A stretch of DNA of 64,000 bases, taken from positions 171,383 to 235,382 of the forward strand of contig NZ_PYBV01000001.1 of the NCBI RefSeq assembly GCF_003205615.1, read 5' to 3'. The first letter of the stretch is position 1. Each line of letters starts with the position of its first letter. Shown one piece after another: positions 16,551 to 24,286 of this stretch. The notes under the pieces are model-generated. The model saw only the letters and a program-made list of their open reading frames with translations, searched no databases and had not been told where the DNA came from. Origin of the DNA: Micromonospora arborensis. GTDB lineage: Bacteria > Actinomycetota > Actinomycetes > Mycobacteriales > Micromonosporaceae. Both the position numbers and the translations under genes were made by a program.

Positions 16551-17306
16551 TCAGACGTTTCTGTCCAGCGGGCGCGGCGCGACCGCCTGCGGTCGCCGGA
16601 GGACCGCCTGCTCGATCGCCGACCACGTGCTCGTGGTCACCAGGTAGATCAGCGCGGCGAGCGGCAGCACCAGCGCCACCAGCACCGTCGTGAACGGCAG
16701 CAGGGGCAGCAGTCGGCCGAGCACAGCCGCGCCCGGCCCCTCGGTGGGCGTACCGGCCACCGTGCCGACGGCCGCAGCAGCCCGGCGGGCCCGCCGCGAC
16801 GACCACCAGGCCACCGCCAGCAGCACGGCGAGCAGTACGGCGAAGAGCGGACCGGCCGCCCCCGTCACCCCGTCGCTGAGGTGGTGGCCCAGCGGGACCC
16901 CGGCAAGCCGCTCGTCCAGCAGCCCGGTGCCGCCCTCGTTCGTGGCGAACAACCGGTACAGGACCAGCAGGAACGGCGCCTGGATCAGCAACGGCAGGCA
17001 GCCGGTGATCGGGTTGGCGCCCGCGCTCCGGTACAACGCGAACACCTCGCGCTGAAGCGTCGCCGGGTCGTCGGCGTACCGCTGCTGGAGGTCACGCACC
17101 TGCGGGGCGAGCGCCGCGCGGCGCCGCTCGCCGCGGACCTGCGCGACGGTGAGCGGCGAGATCAGCAGCCGGACGGCGATGGTGAAGAGCACGATGGCGG
17201 CGGCGGTCGCCATCGTGCCGGCCAATGGTTCGAGCAGGTCGGTGAGCCAGGACAGTGCGGTGCCGGCAGCGCCGACAGCGCCGCTCAGTGGTGCGAAGGC
17301 AAGCAT
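16551..17306 (-). CDS. YidC/Oxa1-family membrane protein insertase (paralogue)
   Basis: This 251-residue protein is a YidC/Oxa1 insertase of the short Gram-positive type. An N-terminal hydrophobic segment is followed by the core helix IVLFTIAVRLLISPLTVAQ, with the conserved hydrophilic-groove Arg in VRLLISP. The charged coiled-coil loop GERRRAALAPQVRDLQQRYADDP comes next, then the helix with GANPITGCLPLLIQAPFLLVLYRLF. The main yidC normally sits with rnpA and rpmH, which are absent here, so this is a second copy. It follows a small DUF6412-like membrane gene on the same strand. Confidence 0.9.
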   Translation of the reverse strand: MLAFAPLSGAVGAAGTALSWLTDLLEPLAGTMATAAAIVLFTIAVRLLISPLTVAQVRGERRRAALAPQVRDLQQRYADDPATLQREVFALYRSAGANPITGCLPLLIQAPFLLVLYRLFATNEGGTGLLDERLAGVPLGHHLSDGVTGAAGPLFAVLLAVLLAVAWWSSRRARRAAAAVGTVAGTPTEGPGAAVLGRLLPLLPFTTVLVALVLPLAALIYLVTTSTWSAIEQAVLRRPQAVAPRPLDRNV

Positions 17307-17408
17307 GGAAAACCCCTCGGTCCGATTCCGGTGGGGTCCTCCCCCGGGCGGCGTCGCCTCGACAGGGGGGACCGGTGACGGCGGGATCGGCCGCGTGGCG
17401 GCGTGGCG

Positions 17409-17702
17409 CTACGCGGCCGAGGGGTGCCCGGGGGCGCGGGGACGAGGTCGACCGGCGGCGTCCGGGTCGATCTGCCGGGGGACTCGCCGACCACGGGATC
17501 GGGCCCGCAAGCCCGCCCAGCGCGGCCCGGGTCCGGGCGCACCCGAACGGCTGAGCACCCGCGCCGCCAGCACCACGGCGAGCAGCACCAGGGCGGTCAG
17601 CGCGGCGCCCGCGAGCAGGTCGATCGGCCGGCCCGCGAGCAGGGTGAACTGGGCGAACGCGTAGATCCACGCGACCCAGAGAAAGCCCAGCGGCACCGGC
17701 AC
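17409..17702 (-). CDS. Small membrane protein, DUF6412-like
   Basis: The 97-residue protein has two adjacent hydrophobic helices, GFLWVAWIYAFAQFTLLAG and LLAGAALTALVLLAVVLAARVL, then a basic, proline-rich cytoplasmic tail of about 45 residues. It resembles DUF6412 proteins, which sit beside a yidC paralogue in related genomes; this is from memory of context. The start is uncertain: GTG 17702 and GTG 17696 are both possible and no clear ribosome site is seen. It is probably co-transcribed with yidC 102 bp downstream. Confidence 0.6.
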   Translation of the reverse strand: MPVPLGFLWVAWIYAFAQFTLLAGRPIDLLAGAALTALVLLAVVLAARVLSRSGAPGPGPRWAGLRARSRGRRVPRQIDPDAAGRPRPRAPGHPSAA

Positions 17703-17871
17703 GGGCTCAGCATATGACCCGGTGTCACGCCGCCCGGTCGAATCGACCGGCCGACCTGGTCGGCACGGCGACGACGGCGTGCCGACACGTTTCCCGGTAT
17801 CGCCACGTTGGGTAACCAAACAGCGGACCGACGCGGACGGACCGCGAACGGCAGGAACGGACGGTGGTGTC

Positions 17872-19008
17872 ATGACCGGCCAGGTGGCGGAGGCGCCCAG
17901 CGAGATGGCTGCGGCGACCGGTTTGCTCACCGTGGGTGTCGAGGAGGAGTTCCTGCTCGTCGACCCGCACACCGGGGCCGCGGTCCCGGCCGTCGACCTG
18001 GTCATGGAGCAGGTGCCGGCCGAGTTGCGCGGTCAGGTGGAGCGGGAGTTCCAAACCAGCCAGATCGAGATCGGCAGCCCGCCCGGCCTGGAGCTGTCGT
18101 CGATCCGGCACTCCCTCGGCGTGCTGCGTCGCGCGCTCGCCGACGCCGCCGAGCGGGCCGGCGTACGCCTGCTCGCCATCGGCACCGGCCCGGTGGACGG
18201 CCCGGTGCCGCCGGTGGTGGACAAGCCACGCTTCGACCGGATGATCGAGCGGTTCCGGCTGCTCGTCCCCGGGCCCGGCAACAACGGCATGCACGTGCAC
18301 GTGGGCGTCCCCGACCCGGAGACCGGCGTGCAGGTGCTCAACCACGTGCGGCCCTGGCTGCCGCTGCTGCACGCGATGACGACCAACTCCCCGTTCGCCC
18401 GAGGTGAAGACACCGGATATGCCAGTTGGCGCTCCGTGGAGTGGGAGCGCTGGCCCTCGGTGGCGCCGACGCCGTGGTTGGAGTCGCACGAGCACTACCA
18501 GCGGCTGATCCGCCAGTTGATCTCCAGCGGGGTGATGCTCGACGAGGGGATGCTCTACTGGTACGCCCGCCTGTCGGCGAAGTACCCGACGGTGGAGCTG
18601 CGCATCGGTGACGTCTGTCCCTCGGTGGACGACGCGGTCCTGGTCGCCGCGCTGGTCCGGGCTCTGGTGGCCACCGCCAGGGCCGATGTCGACGCCGGCC
18701 GTCCGGCGTTGCGGACCGACCACCACCTGCTCGTCGGCGCGCACTGGAGGGCCGCGCACGACGGCCTGGAAGGCGAAGCCGTCGACGTCACCACCGGCGA
18801 GCTGCGCCCGGCCTGGGAGCTGCTGGACGAGTTCGTGGATCGACTGCGACCGGAGCTGGAGCAGCACGGCGACTGGGCCGAGGTGACCGACCTGCTGGGC
18901 GGGTTGCGTCGGCACGGCAGCGGGGCGGCCCGGCAGCGCGCGGTGTACGCCCGCACCGGGCGGCTCACCGACGTGGTGCAGGACGTCGCGCGGCAGACCC
19001 GCGACTGA
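17872..19008 (+). CDS. Carboxylate-amine ligase, YbdK-type glutamate-cysteine ligase family
   Basis: The protein has 378 residues and belongs to the GCS2 (PF04107) family of ATP-dependent ligases. The N-terminal LLTVGVEEEFLLVDP carries the metal-binding Glu cluster. FQTSQIEIGSPPG, GNNGMHVHVGVPD and SAKYPTVELRIGDVCPSVDDAVL are the other conserved blocks. Escherichia coli YbdK ligates glutamate and cysteine only weakly, and its true substrate is unsettled. Actinobacteria lack glutathione, so a role in another gamma-glutamyl or thiol compound is likely. The neighbouring flavoprotein, 23 bp downstream, fits thiol chemistry. Confidence 0.9.
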   Translation: MTGQVAEAPSEMAAATGLLTVGVEEEFLLVDPHTGAAVPAVDLVMEQVPAELRGQVEREFQTSQIEIGSPPGLELSSIRHSLGVLRRALADAAERAGVRLLAIGTGPVDGPVPPVVDKPRFDRMIERFRLLVPGPGNNGMHVHVGVPDPETGVQVLNHVRPWLPLLHAMTTNSPFARGEDTGYASWRSVEWERWPSVAPTPWLESHEHYQRLIRQLISSGVMLDEGMLYWYARLSAKYPTVELRIGDVCPSVDDAVLVAALVRALVATARADVDAGRPALRTDHHLLVGAHWRAAHDGLEGEAVDVTTGELRPAWELLDEFVDRLRPELEQHGDWAEVTDLLGGLRRHGSGAARQRAVYARTGRLTDVVQDVARQTRD

Positions 19009-19031
19009 TCACCGCATGACAGGATGAACCC

Positions 19032-20411
19032 GTGGCGCAACGGCTGATCGTCATCGGCGGGGATGCCGCCGGCATGTCGACGGCGTCCCAGGCTCGACGC
19101 CGCCGCGACCGGGCCGACCTGGAGATCGTGGTCTTCGAGCGAGGCCACTTCACCTCCTACTCGGCGTGCGGCATCCCGTACTGGATCAGCGGGCTGGTGT
19201 CCGGCCCGGACGATCTGATCGCCCGGGATCCGGAGACGTTCCGCACGAAGTACGCGATGGACGTACGGATGCGACACGAGGTCACGGCCATCGACCTGGA
19301 CCGCCGCGAGGTGGTCGCCCGGGACCTGGAACACGGCGGCGAGGTCCGCGAGCGTTTCGACGACCTGGTGTACGCGGCCGGCGCGGTGCCGGTGAAGCCG
19401 CCCTGGGCGGACACGGACGCGAACGGCGTGTTCGGCATGCAGACCCTCGACGACGGGGCGGCGCTGCGCGACTGGCTGGAGGCTGAGCCACGGCCGCGCC
19501 GGGCTGTGGTGGTCGGTGGCGGGTACATCGGCGTCGAGATCGCCGAGGCGCTGATCCAACGCGATCTCTCCGTGACCCTGGTCGAGGCGGGTAGCCAGCC
19601 CATGGCGACGGTGGACGGCGACATGGCCGAGTTGGTCGCCGACGCGATGCGCGGCCTGGGCATCCAGATCCGTACCGACCTGCCCGTGACCGGTCTGGAG
19701 CAGCGGGACGGCCGGGTGTCCGCGGTGGTCACGGCCGAGGGGCCGATTCCGACCGACGTCGTGGTCCTGGGTCTGGGGGTACGCCCGAACACCGGGCTCG
19801 CCGAGGCTGCCGGGTTCCCGATCGGGCCGACCGGCGGGATCCGGGTGGACCGCCGGATGCGGGTGGCCGAGCTGCCCGGCGTCTGGGCGGCCGGCGACTG
19901 CGTGGAGACGCTGCACCGGGTCAGCGGGATGCCGGTGCACGTGCCGCTGGGCACGCACGCCAACAAGCAGGGTCGCGCGGCGGGGATCAACATCGGCGGC
20001 GGGTACGCCACCTTCACCGGCGTGATCGGCACGGCGGTGACGAAGGTCTGCGACCTGGAGGTGGGTCGGACGGGCCTGCGGGAGCGGGAGGCCACCCGGG
20101 CCGGGTTCGACTTCATCTCGGTGGTGGCCGAGTCGACGAACCGGGCCGGCTACTACCCCGGTGCCCGGCCGATGACCGTCAAGTTGATCGCCGAGCGGCC
20201 CAGCGGCCGGTTGCTCGGTGCGCAGATCGTCGGTTGGTCCGAGGCGGCCAAACGGATCGACGCGCTTGCCGTGGCACTCTGGAACGGCATGACGGTGGAC
20301 GATATGACGTCACTCGACCTGGGCTACGCTCCGCCGTACGCGCCGGTGTGGGACCCGGTGCTCGTCGCCGCCCGGAAAGCGGTCGACGCGCTCGCCGCCC
20401 TCGACCGCTGA
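19032..20411 (+). CDS. FAD-dependent pyridine-nucleotide disulfide oxidoreductase, CoA-disulfide-reductase-like
   Basis: The protein has 459 residues. An FAD-binding motif opens it (IVIGGDAAGMSTASQARR). YSACGIPYWISG holds the single redox Cys characteristic of CoA-disulfide reductases, NADH oxidases and peroxidases. The NAD(P) motif is AVVVGGGYIGVEIAEAL, and the second FAD motif is VWAAGDCVE with H-x-P-L-G-T-H-A-N-K-Q-G-R following. The C-terminal dimerisation domain ends APPYAPVWDPVLVAARKA. Family chemistry is NAD(P)H-dependent reduction of CoA disulfide, persulfide, or oxygen. The GTG start lies 23 bp after the ligase, suggesting one operon. Confidence 0.9.
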   Translation: MAQRLIVIGGDAAGMSTASQARRRRDRADLEIVVFERGHFTSYSACGIPYWISGLVSGPDDLIARDPETFRTKYAMDVRMRHEVTAIDLDRREVVARDLEHGGEVRERFDDLVYAAGAVPVKPPWADTDANGVFGMQTLDDGAALRDWLEAEPRPRRAVVVGGGYIGVEIAEALIQRDLSVTLVEAGSQPMATVDGDMAELVADAMRGLGIQIRTDLPVTGLEQRDGRVSAVVTAEGPIPTDVVVLGLGVRPNTGLAEAAGFPIGPTGGIRVDRRMRVAELPGVWAAGDCVETLHRVSGMPVHVPLGTHANKQGRAAGINIGGGYATFTGVIGTAVTKVCDLEVGRTGLREREATRAGFDFISVVAESTNRAGYYPGARPMTVKLIAERPSGRLLGAQIVGWSEAAKRIDALAVALWNGMTVDDMTSLDLGYAPPYAPVWDPVLVAARKAVDALAALDR

Positions 20412-20438
20412 CCGGCGCCCACCCTGGAGGACCACCCT

Positions 20439-21470
20439 GTGACGCAGACCCCGACCCGGCCGACGGTGCGTCGGCGCCCGACGATGGTCGACGTGGCCCG
20501 GCACGCCGGGGTCAGCTTGAAGACGGTTTCCCGGGTGGTCAACGACGAGCCGGTGGGGCAGGAGTTGGTCGGCCGGGTGCTGGCCGCCATCGCCGAGTTG
20601 GGCTTCCGGCGCAACGACATCGCTCGTAATCTGCGGTCCCGGCAGCTCAACGCCACGATCGGGCTGCTCATCGAGGAGATCGCCAACCCGTTCTACGCGA
20701 CCATCGCGAGCGTCGCCGCCGAGATCGCGGCCGCCCACGGCACCATGCTGATCACCGCTTCGTCGGAGGAGGACCCGGAGCGGGAACGCGCCGTCCTCCA
20801 GGATTTCACCCAGCGCCGGGTCGACGGGCTGCTGGTGGTGCCGGCGGGCCTCGACCACTCGTTCCTGCGCCGCGAGGTCGAGTTGGGCATGCCGGTGGTG
20901 TTCCTGGACCGGCCGCCGCAGGGGCTGCTGGCCGACGCCGTGCTCCTGGACAACCGAGGTGGCAGCCACGCTGCGGTCACCGCCCTGCTCAACGAGGGGC
21001 ACCGACGGGTTGGTCTCCTGCTCGGCGCGCCGAGTGTGCCCACCATCCGCGAGCGGCTGGCCGGGGCGCGGGCGGCACTGGCCGCGGCCGGGGTCGAGCC
21101 GGACGAATCGCTGGTGCGCGACCGGCTCATCGCTCCCGAGGAGGCGGGGCGGGCGGTCGCCGCGCTGCTCGACCTGCCGGACCCGCCCACCGCTTTCTTC
21201 TGCGCCAACAACCGGCTCACCGTCGGCGCGCTTCAGGAGCTGCACCGGCGCGGCAGTGACGCCGCGCTTGTCGGTTTCGACGATTTCGAACTGGCCCACC
21301 TGATGCCCCGGCCGCTGACCGTCGTCGCCTACGACACCCGGGAGCTGGCACGGGTGGCCGCCGAGCGGCTGTTCCAGCGGATCGCCGGCGACGACGACTC
21401 CCCACCGTCCACCGTCGTGCTCCCCACCAGCCTGCGACCCCGAGGCCTGACCCCACCCCAAAACCGCTAA
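20439..21470 (+). CDS. LacI family transcriptional regulator
   Basis: This 343-residue repressor has a typical LacI N-terminus (TMVDVARHAGVSLKTVSRVVNDEPVG) whose hinge helix is AIAELGFRRNDIARNLRS. A periplasmic-binding-type sugar domain follows: TIGLLIEEIANPFYA, RRVDGLLVVPAG, ALVGFDDFELAHLMPRPLTVV. The GTG start has GGAGG upstream. It lies 27 bp after the flavoprotein and is convergent with the AGE-PfkB sugar operon. A LacI-form operator (24059-24072) precedes that operon and is its likely target. The inducer is unknown, probably a hexose or its phosphate. Confidence 0.92.
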   Translation: MTQTPTRPTVRRRPTMVDVARHAGVSLKTVSRVVNDEPVGQELVGRVLAAIAELGFRRNDIARNLRSRQLNATIGLLIEEIANPFYATIASVAAEIAAAHGTMLITASSEEDPERERAVLQDFTQRRVDGLLVVPAGLDHSFLRREVELGMPVVFLDRPPQGLLADAVLLDNRGGSHAAVTALLNEGHRRVGLLLGAPSVPTIRERLAGARAALAAAGVEPDESLVRDRLIAPEEAGRAVAALLDLPDPPTAFFCANNRLTVGALQELHRRGSDAALVGFDDFELAHLMPRPLTVVAYDTRELARVAAERLFQRIAGDDDSPPSTVVLPTSLRPRGLTPPQNR

Positions 21471-21534
21471 CCCCACCCCCGCGCACCCCGCCCCGCCCGC
21501 CCGCCCCGCCCCGCCCCGCCCCGCCCCGCCCCGC

Positions 21535-21614
21535 CCCCGCGATCTTGCACTTTCGGTCGACGGTTGGCGCGGATTGCGCCCTTTGTCGGGACAGATAGTG
21601 CAAGATCGCGGGGG
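21535..21614. repeat. Long intergenic inverted repeat, probable convergent terminator
   Basis: Perfect 18-bp arms (21535-21552 and 21597-21614, core GCGATCTTGCACT) flank a 44-base loop that holds its own GGCGC/GCGCC hairpin. The region lies between the convergent LacI and PfkB genes and is preceded by a CCCCG-repeat tract (about 21490-21534). Confidence 0.75.
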
Positions 21615-21693
21615 TCGGGTGCAGCTCGCGGGGGGCGGGGTCAGATCGCGGGGGGCGGGGTCAGATCGCGGGGGGCGGGGTCAGATCGCGGGG
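21603..21693. repeat. 20-bp tandem repeat overlapping the 3' end of the PfkB gene
   Basis: About 4.5 copies of a 20-bp unit beginning AGATCGCGGGG start at 21603, 21623, 21643, 21663 and 21683. The first two are degenerate and the rest identical. The last partial copy encodes the final codons and stop region of the PfkB kinase, so the gene end itself is part of the repeat. Confidence 0.85.
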
Positions 21694-22634
21694 TTGAGCA
21701 GGGCGTCGAGCTCGGCGCGGGTGGGCGGGTCGGCGCCCTGGCGGCCGCAGGTCAGGGCGGCCACCGTGGCGGCCTGCCGCAGCACCGCACGCCACTGCGG
21801 CTCGGTCACCGCGGCGAGCCGGGCGGCCGGCCGGTCGCCGAGCGCGTCGAGGTCGGTCAGCGCGGCCAGCAGACCGCCGGTGAACGAGTCGCCTGCGCCG
21901 ACGGTGTCGACGACGGTGGTGCGTACCGCCGGTTCCTCGTGCAGCGACCCGTCCGGGGCGAGCAGCAACGCGCCGTCCCCACCCCGGGTCACCACGGCGC
22001 AGGACACCCCGACCTCGCGCCATTCGGCCATCACCTCGGCGACCGACCGGTCCGGGTAGAGCCAGGCCAGATCCTCGTCGCTGGCCTTGACCAGGTGCGC
22101 GAGGGGCACCTGGCGGCGTACCCTCGCCTGCTCCGCCGCCCGGTCCGTGACGATGCTCGGACGCAGGTTGAGGTCGATCGAGATGGTGCGGCTGTCGCGG
22201 CGGCGTTCGCGGTCGAGCAGGTCCTCCAGCACCTGCCCGCCGGGCGCCAGCGCGAGCGCGAGGGACCCGGTGTGCAGTGCGGTCACCGCGGTCCCGGCCA
22301 GCTCGGGCAGTTCCGACGGCGTCCACTGCCAGTCCGCCGTGCCGGCGAGCCGGAACTCGTAGCTGGCCTGCCCGCTGGCGTCCAACGTGGCGACCGCCAC
22401 CGAGGTGGGCTCCTCGGCGCGCACCGCCCACTCCAGGTCCACCCGGTTGGCGCTGAGGTACTCGGCGAGTTGCCGGCCGTACTCGTCGGCGCCGAGCCGG
22501 GCCAGCAGCCGTACCGGCTGGTCGAGCCGGGCCAGGGTGACCGCCACGTTCGCCGGGGATCCACCCGGCACGGCCCGCTGCCCAACGGCGGTGACCACCA
22601 GGTCGATGAGTGCCTCACCCGCGACCACGATCAT
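21681..22634 (-). CDS. PfkB family carbohydrate kinase (fructokinase-like)
   Basis: This 317-residue ribokinase-fold kinase starts MIVVAGEALIDLVV. The N-terminal PfkB signature GGSPANVAVTLARLD is at about residues 27-41, and the substrate lid follows. The catalytic signature DTVGAGDSFTGGLLAAL, with the anion hole GAGD and base Asp, is near 248-264. It phosphorylates a sugar with ATP; fructokinase is the best fit given the neighbouring isomerase. The ATG overlaps the stop of the AGE gene by 4 bases (ATGA), which proves coupling. The 3' end lies in a tandem repeat. Confidence 0.9.
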   Translation of the reverse strand: MIVVAGEALIDLVVTAVGQRAVPGGSPANVAVTLARLDQPVRLLARLGADEYGRQLAEYLSANRVDLEWAVRAEEPTSVAVATLDASGQASYEFRLAGTADWQWTPSELPELAGTAVTALHTGSLALALAPGGQVLEDLLDRERRRDSRTISIDLNLRPSIVTDRAAEQARVRRQVPLAHLVKASDEDLAWLYPDRSVAEVMAEWREVGVSCAVVTRGGDGALLLAPDGSLHEEPAVRTTVVDTVGAGDSFTGGLLAALTDLDALGDRPAARLAAVTEPQWRAVLRQAATVAALTCGRQGADPPTRAELDALLNPAI

Positions 22635-23896
22635 GCGATCACCGTGCCCGGCGCGAGCGGGCCAGGGCCACCGAGCCCGTCGGCCGAACGGGACAGCAGC
22701 ACCGCCTGGTACGCGTGATAGACGTCCGGCCGGCCGTGCCAGACCGTGTCGGCGGGCAGGTTCTGCACGTCCAGCTCGTGCCGCCATCCGGTGGAGTCGA
22801 TCAGGTAGCGGCGGGCGTACGCCCAGAAGATCCGGTACCAGTCGGCGTAGACCGCGTCCCCGGTGCGGCGGTGCAGAGTGACGGCCGCCCCGATGGCCTC
22901 GGCGAGCACCCAGTGCATCCGCGAGCGCACCACCGGCCGGTCGTCCCAGTCGATCGTGTAGACGAAGCCGTCGGCACCGTCGACCGCCCAGCCGCGGCGC
23001 ACGGCGGCGGCGAACAGGCTACGGGCGTCGGCGAGGAGCCAGCGTGGTGGCTGCGGCAGGACCGCCTCCAGTTCCAGCAGCAGCCGGGCCCACTCCAACC
23101 AGTGGCCCATCGTCGAGCCGTACGGCCGGAACGGGTCTGCGGGCTGGTCCCGGTTGTAGTCGAGCAGTGGTGTCCAGTCGGCCGTGTAGTGCTCGGGCAG
23201 CCGCCAGTCGTGCCGGGTGGCCTCGGTGTGCACGAGGTGGGTGGCGATCTGCAGGGCCCGGTCGGCCCAGCTCGCGTCGCCGGTGGCGGCGGCAGCGGCG
23301 AGGAACGCCTCGACCATGTGCATGCTGCTGTTCGCGCCGCGGTAGTCCTCGGTGACCGTCCAGTCCCGGTTCCACGATTCGCGGACCGCGCCGACTTCGG
23401 CGTCCCAGAACCGGTCCCGCACCACGGCCTGCGCGTCGGCGAGCAACTCGTCCGCGCCGGGCCGTCCGGCGCGCACCGCGCTGGACGCGGCGAGCAGCAC
23501 GAACGCGTGGTCGTAGCCGGCCTTGCGGTCGTCGACGGGCGTGCCCTGCTGGTCCACGGCGCTGAACCAGCCGCCGTACCGGTCGTCGCGCAGCAGTGTG
23601 CTGAGCGCGGCGATTCCGTGGTCGACCAGGGCAGCGGCGTCCGGATCGCCGTTGCGGTGGGCGAGCGCGGCCACGTGGGTCATCCGGCAGGTGATCCAGA
23701 GGTGCACCGCTTCGCCCCGGTCCGGGGTGCGGTCGTCGGTCAGCCACCAGAAGCCGCCCTCGGGTCGGACCGAGCGGCGGGCCGTGTCGAGCAGTGTGCG
23801 GGTCTGGTCGGCGAGGAACTCGTCCAGATCAGGGAGGTCGGGCGACCCAGCCGGAGCAGGGGTCGTTTCAGCGTCGGATCGGGGCACGTCGGTCAT
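22631..23896 (-). CDS. AGE family sugar epimerase/isomerase
   Basis: This 421-residue (alpha/alpha)6-barrel protein belongs to the N-acylglucosamine 2-epimerase / mannose isomerase / YihS family. Recognisable blocks are GGFWWLTDDRTP, HLWITCRMTHVAAL, RYGGWFSAVD, RKAGYDHAFVLLAASSA with a catalytic His, and NSSMHMVEAFLAA. YGSTMGHWLEWARLLLELE carries another active-site His, and HGRPDVYHAYQAVLLSR ends it. Paired with a fructokinase-like gene, it may interconvert mannose and fructose; sulfoquinovose-type isomerisation is an alternative. It is the first gene of a two-gene operon under a putative LacI-type promoter. Confidence 0.9.
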   Translation of the reverse strand: MTDVPRSDAETTPAPAGSPDLPDLDEFLADQTRTLLDTARRSVRPEGGFWWLTDDRTPDRGEAVHLWITCRMTHVAALAHRNGDPDAAALVDHGIAALSTLLRDDRYGGWFSAVDQQGTPVDDRKAGYDHAFVLLAASSAVRAGRPGADELLADAQAVVRDRFWDAEVGAVRESWNRDWTVTEDYRGANSSMHMVEAFLAAAAATGDASWADRALQIATHLVHTEATRHDWRLPEHYTADWTPLLDYNRDQPADPFRPYGSTMGHWLEWARLLLELEAVLPQPPRWLLADARSLFAAAVRRGWAVDGADGFVYTIDWDDRPVVRSRMHWVLAEAIGAAVTLHRRTGDAVYADWYRIFWAYARRYLIDSTGWRHELDVQNLPADTVWHGRPDVYHAYQAVLLSRSADGLGGPGPLAPGTVIA

Positions 23897-23905
23897 CTCA
23901 GCTGG

Positions 23906-24031
23906 TCACCGTTGGGTAGGGAAGGAACATACGGCCAGGATCGGCGCACGGAGCAGGTCCGCGCCGGAAAACCCGCCAACGGTACGCCGCGCACCGACCG
24001 GCCACGCCGGGTGCACAACGGAGAGGATCAT
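23906..24031 (-). CDS. Putative 41-residue leader ORF upstream of the AGE gene
   Basis: An ATG at 24031 opens a 41-codon frame (MILSVVHPAWPVGARRTVGG at its start) that stops 9 bases before the AGE start codon. GGGAGG lies upstream but 11 bases from the ATG, a long spacing. It sits between the predicted promoter/operator and the AGE gene, so it would be translated from the same message. No family is recognised, and it could be a spacer rather than a gene. Confidence 0.3.
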   Translation of the reverse strand: MILSVVHPAWPVGARRTVGGFSGADLLRAPILAVCSFPTQR

Positions 24032-24058
24032 GAGTACGTTTTCCTCCCTTTTGCCCGT

Positions 24059-24072
24059 TGACATCGTTGTCA
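24059..24072. promoter_or_regulatory. LacI-type operator of the AGE-PfkB operon
   Basis: TGACATCGTTGTCA is a 14-bp pseudo-palindrome with the central CG typical of LacI-family operators, with one mismatched pair. It lies immediately downstream of a predicted -10 box on the minus strand, where a bound repressor would block initiation. The adjacent LacI gene is the obvious candidate. Confidence 0.65.
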
Positions 24073-24079
24073 CTTCCCA

Positions 24080-24109
24080 ACCCTGCTCTGACAGTCGGTC
24101 GACTGTCAA
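24080..24109 (-). promoter_or_regulatory. Predicted promoter of the AGE-PfkB operon with overlapping palindrome
   Basis: On the minus strand, TTGACA (24109-24104) and CAGGGT (24085-24080) are 18 bases apart, a plausible sigma-70-type promoter with a perfect -35. The -35 also forms part of the palindrome TGACAGTCG-GT-CGACTGTCA (24089-24108, perfect 9-bp arms), a second candidate regulator site. Together with 24059-24072 this explains much of the 390-bp gap between the AGE and kinase genes. Confidence 0.55.
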
Positions 24110-24155
24110 TCCCAGTTGCGTCACACCGCACGCCGGCTGGCCATCAAGGCGTCCA

Positions 24156-24260
24156 TCACGCGCCCCCGAGGTCGGCCAGACCGATCTCGGCGGAGGAAAG
24201 GCCCTGAAGGTCCGGGCCGGCACGCAGACCCTCGAGCATGAGGATCAGATGGCGGTCCAC
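24156..24260 (-). CDS. Putative 34-residue small ORF
   Basis: A GTG at 24260 after GGGGG opens a 34-codon frame containing DRHLILMLEGLRAGPDLQ and ending GLADLGGA. Third positions are mostly G or C. It lies between the divergent APH-fold kinase and the AGE promoter, so it could be a small protein or the remnant of a longer gene. No family was recognised. Confidence 0.25.
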   Translation of the reverse strand: MDRHLILMLEGLRAGPDLQGLSSAEIGLADLGGA

Positions 24261-24286
24261 GCTGCTGCCCCCGGACAGGACGACCT

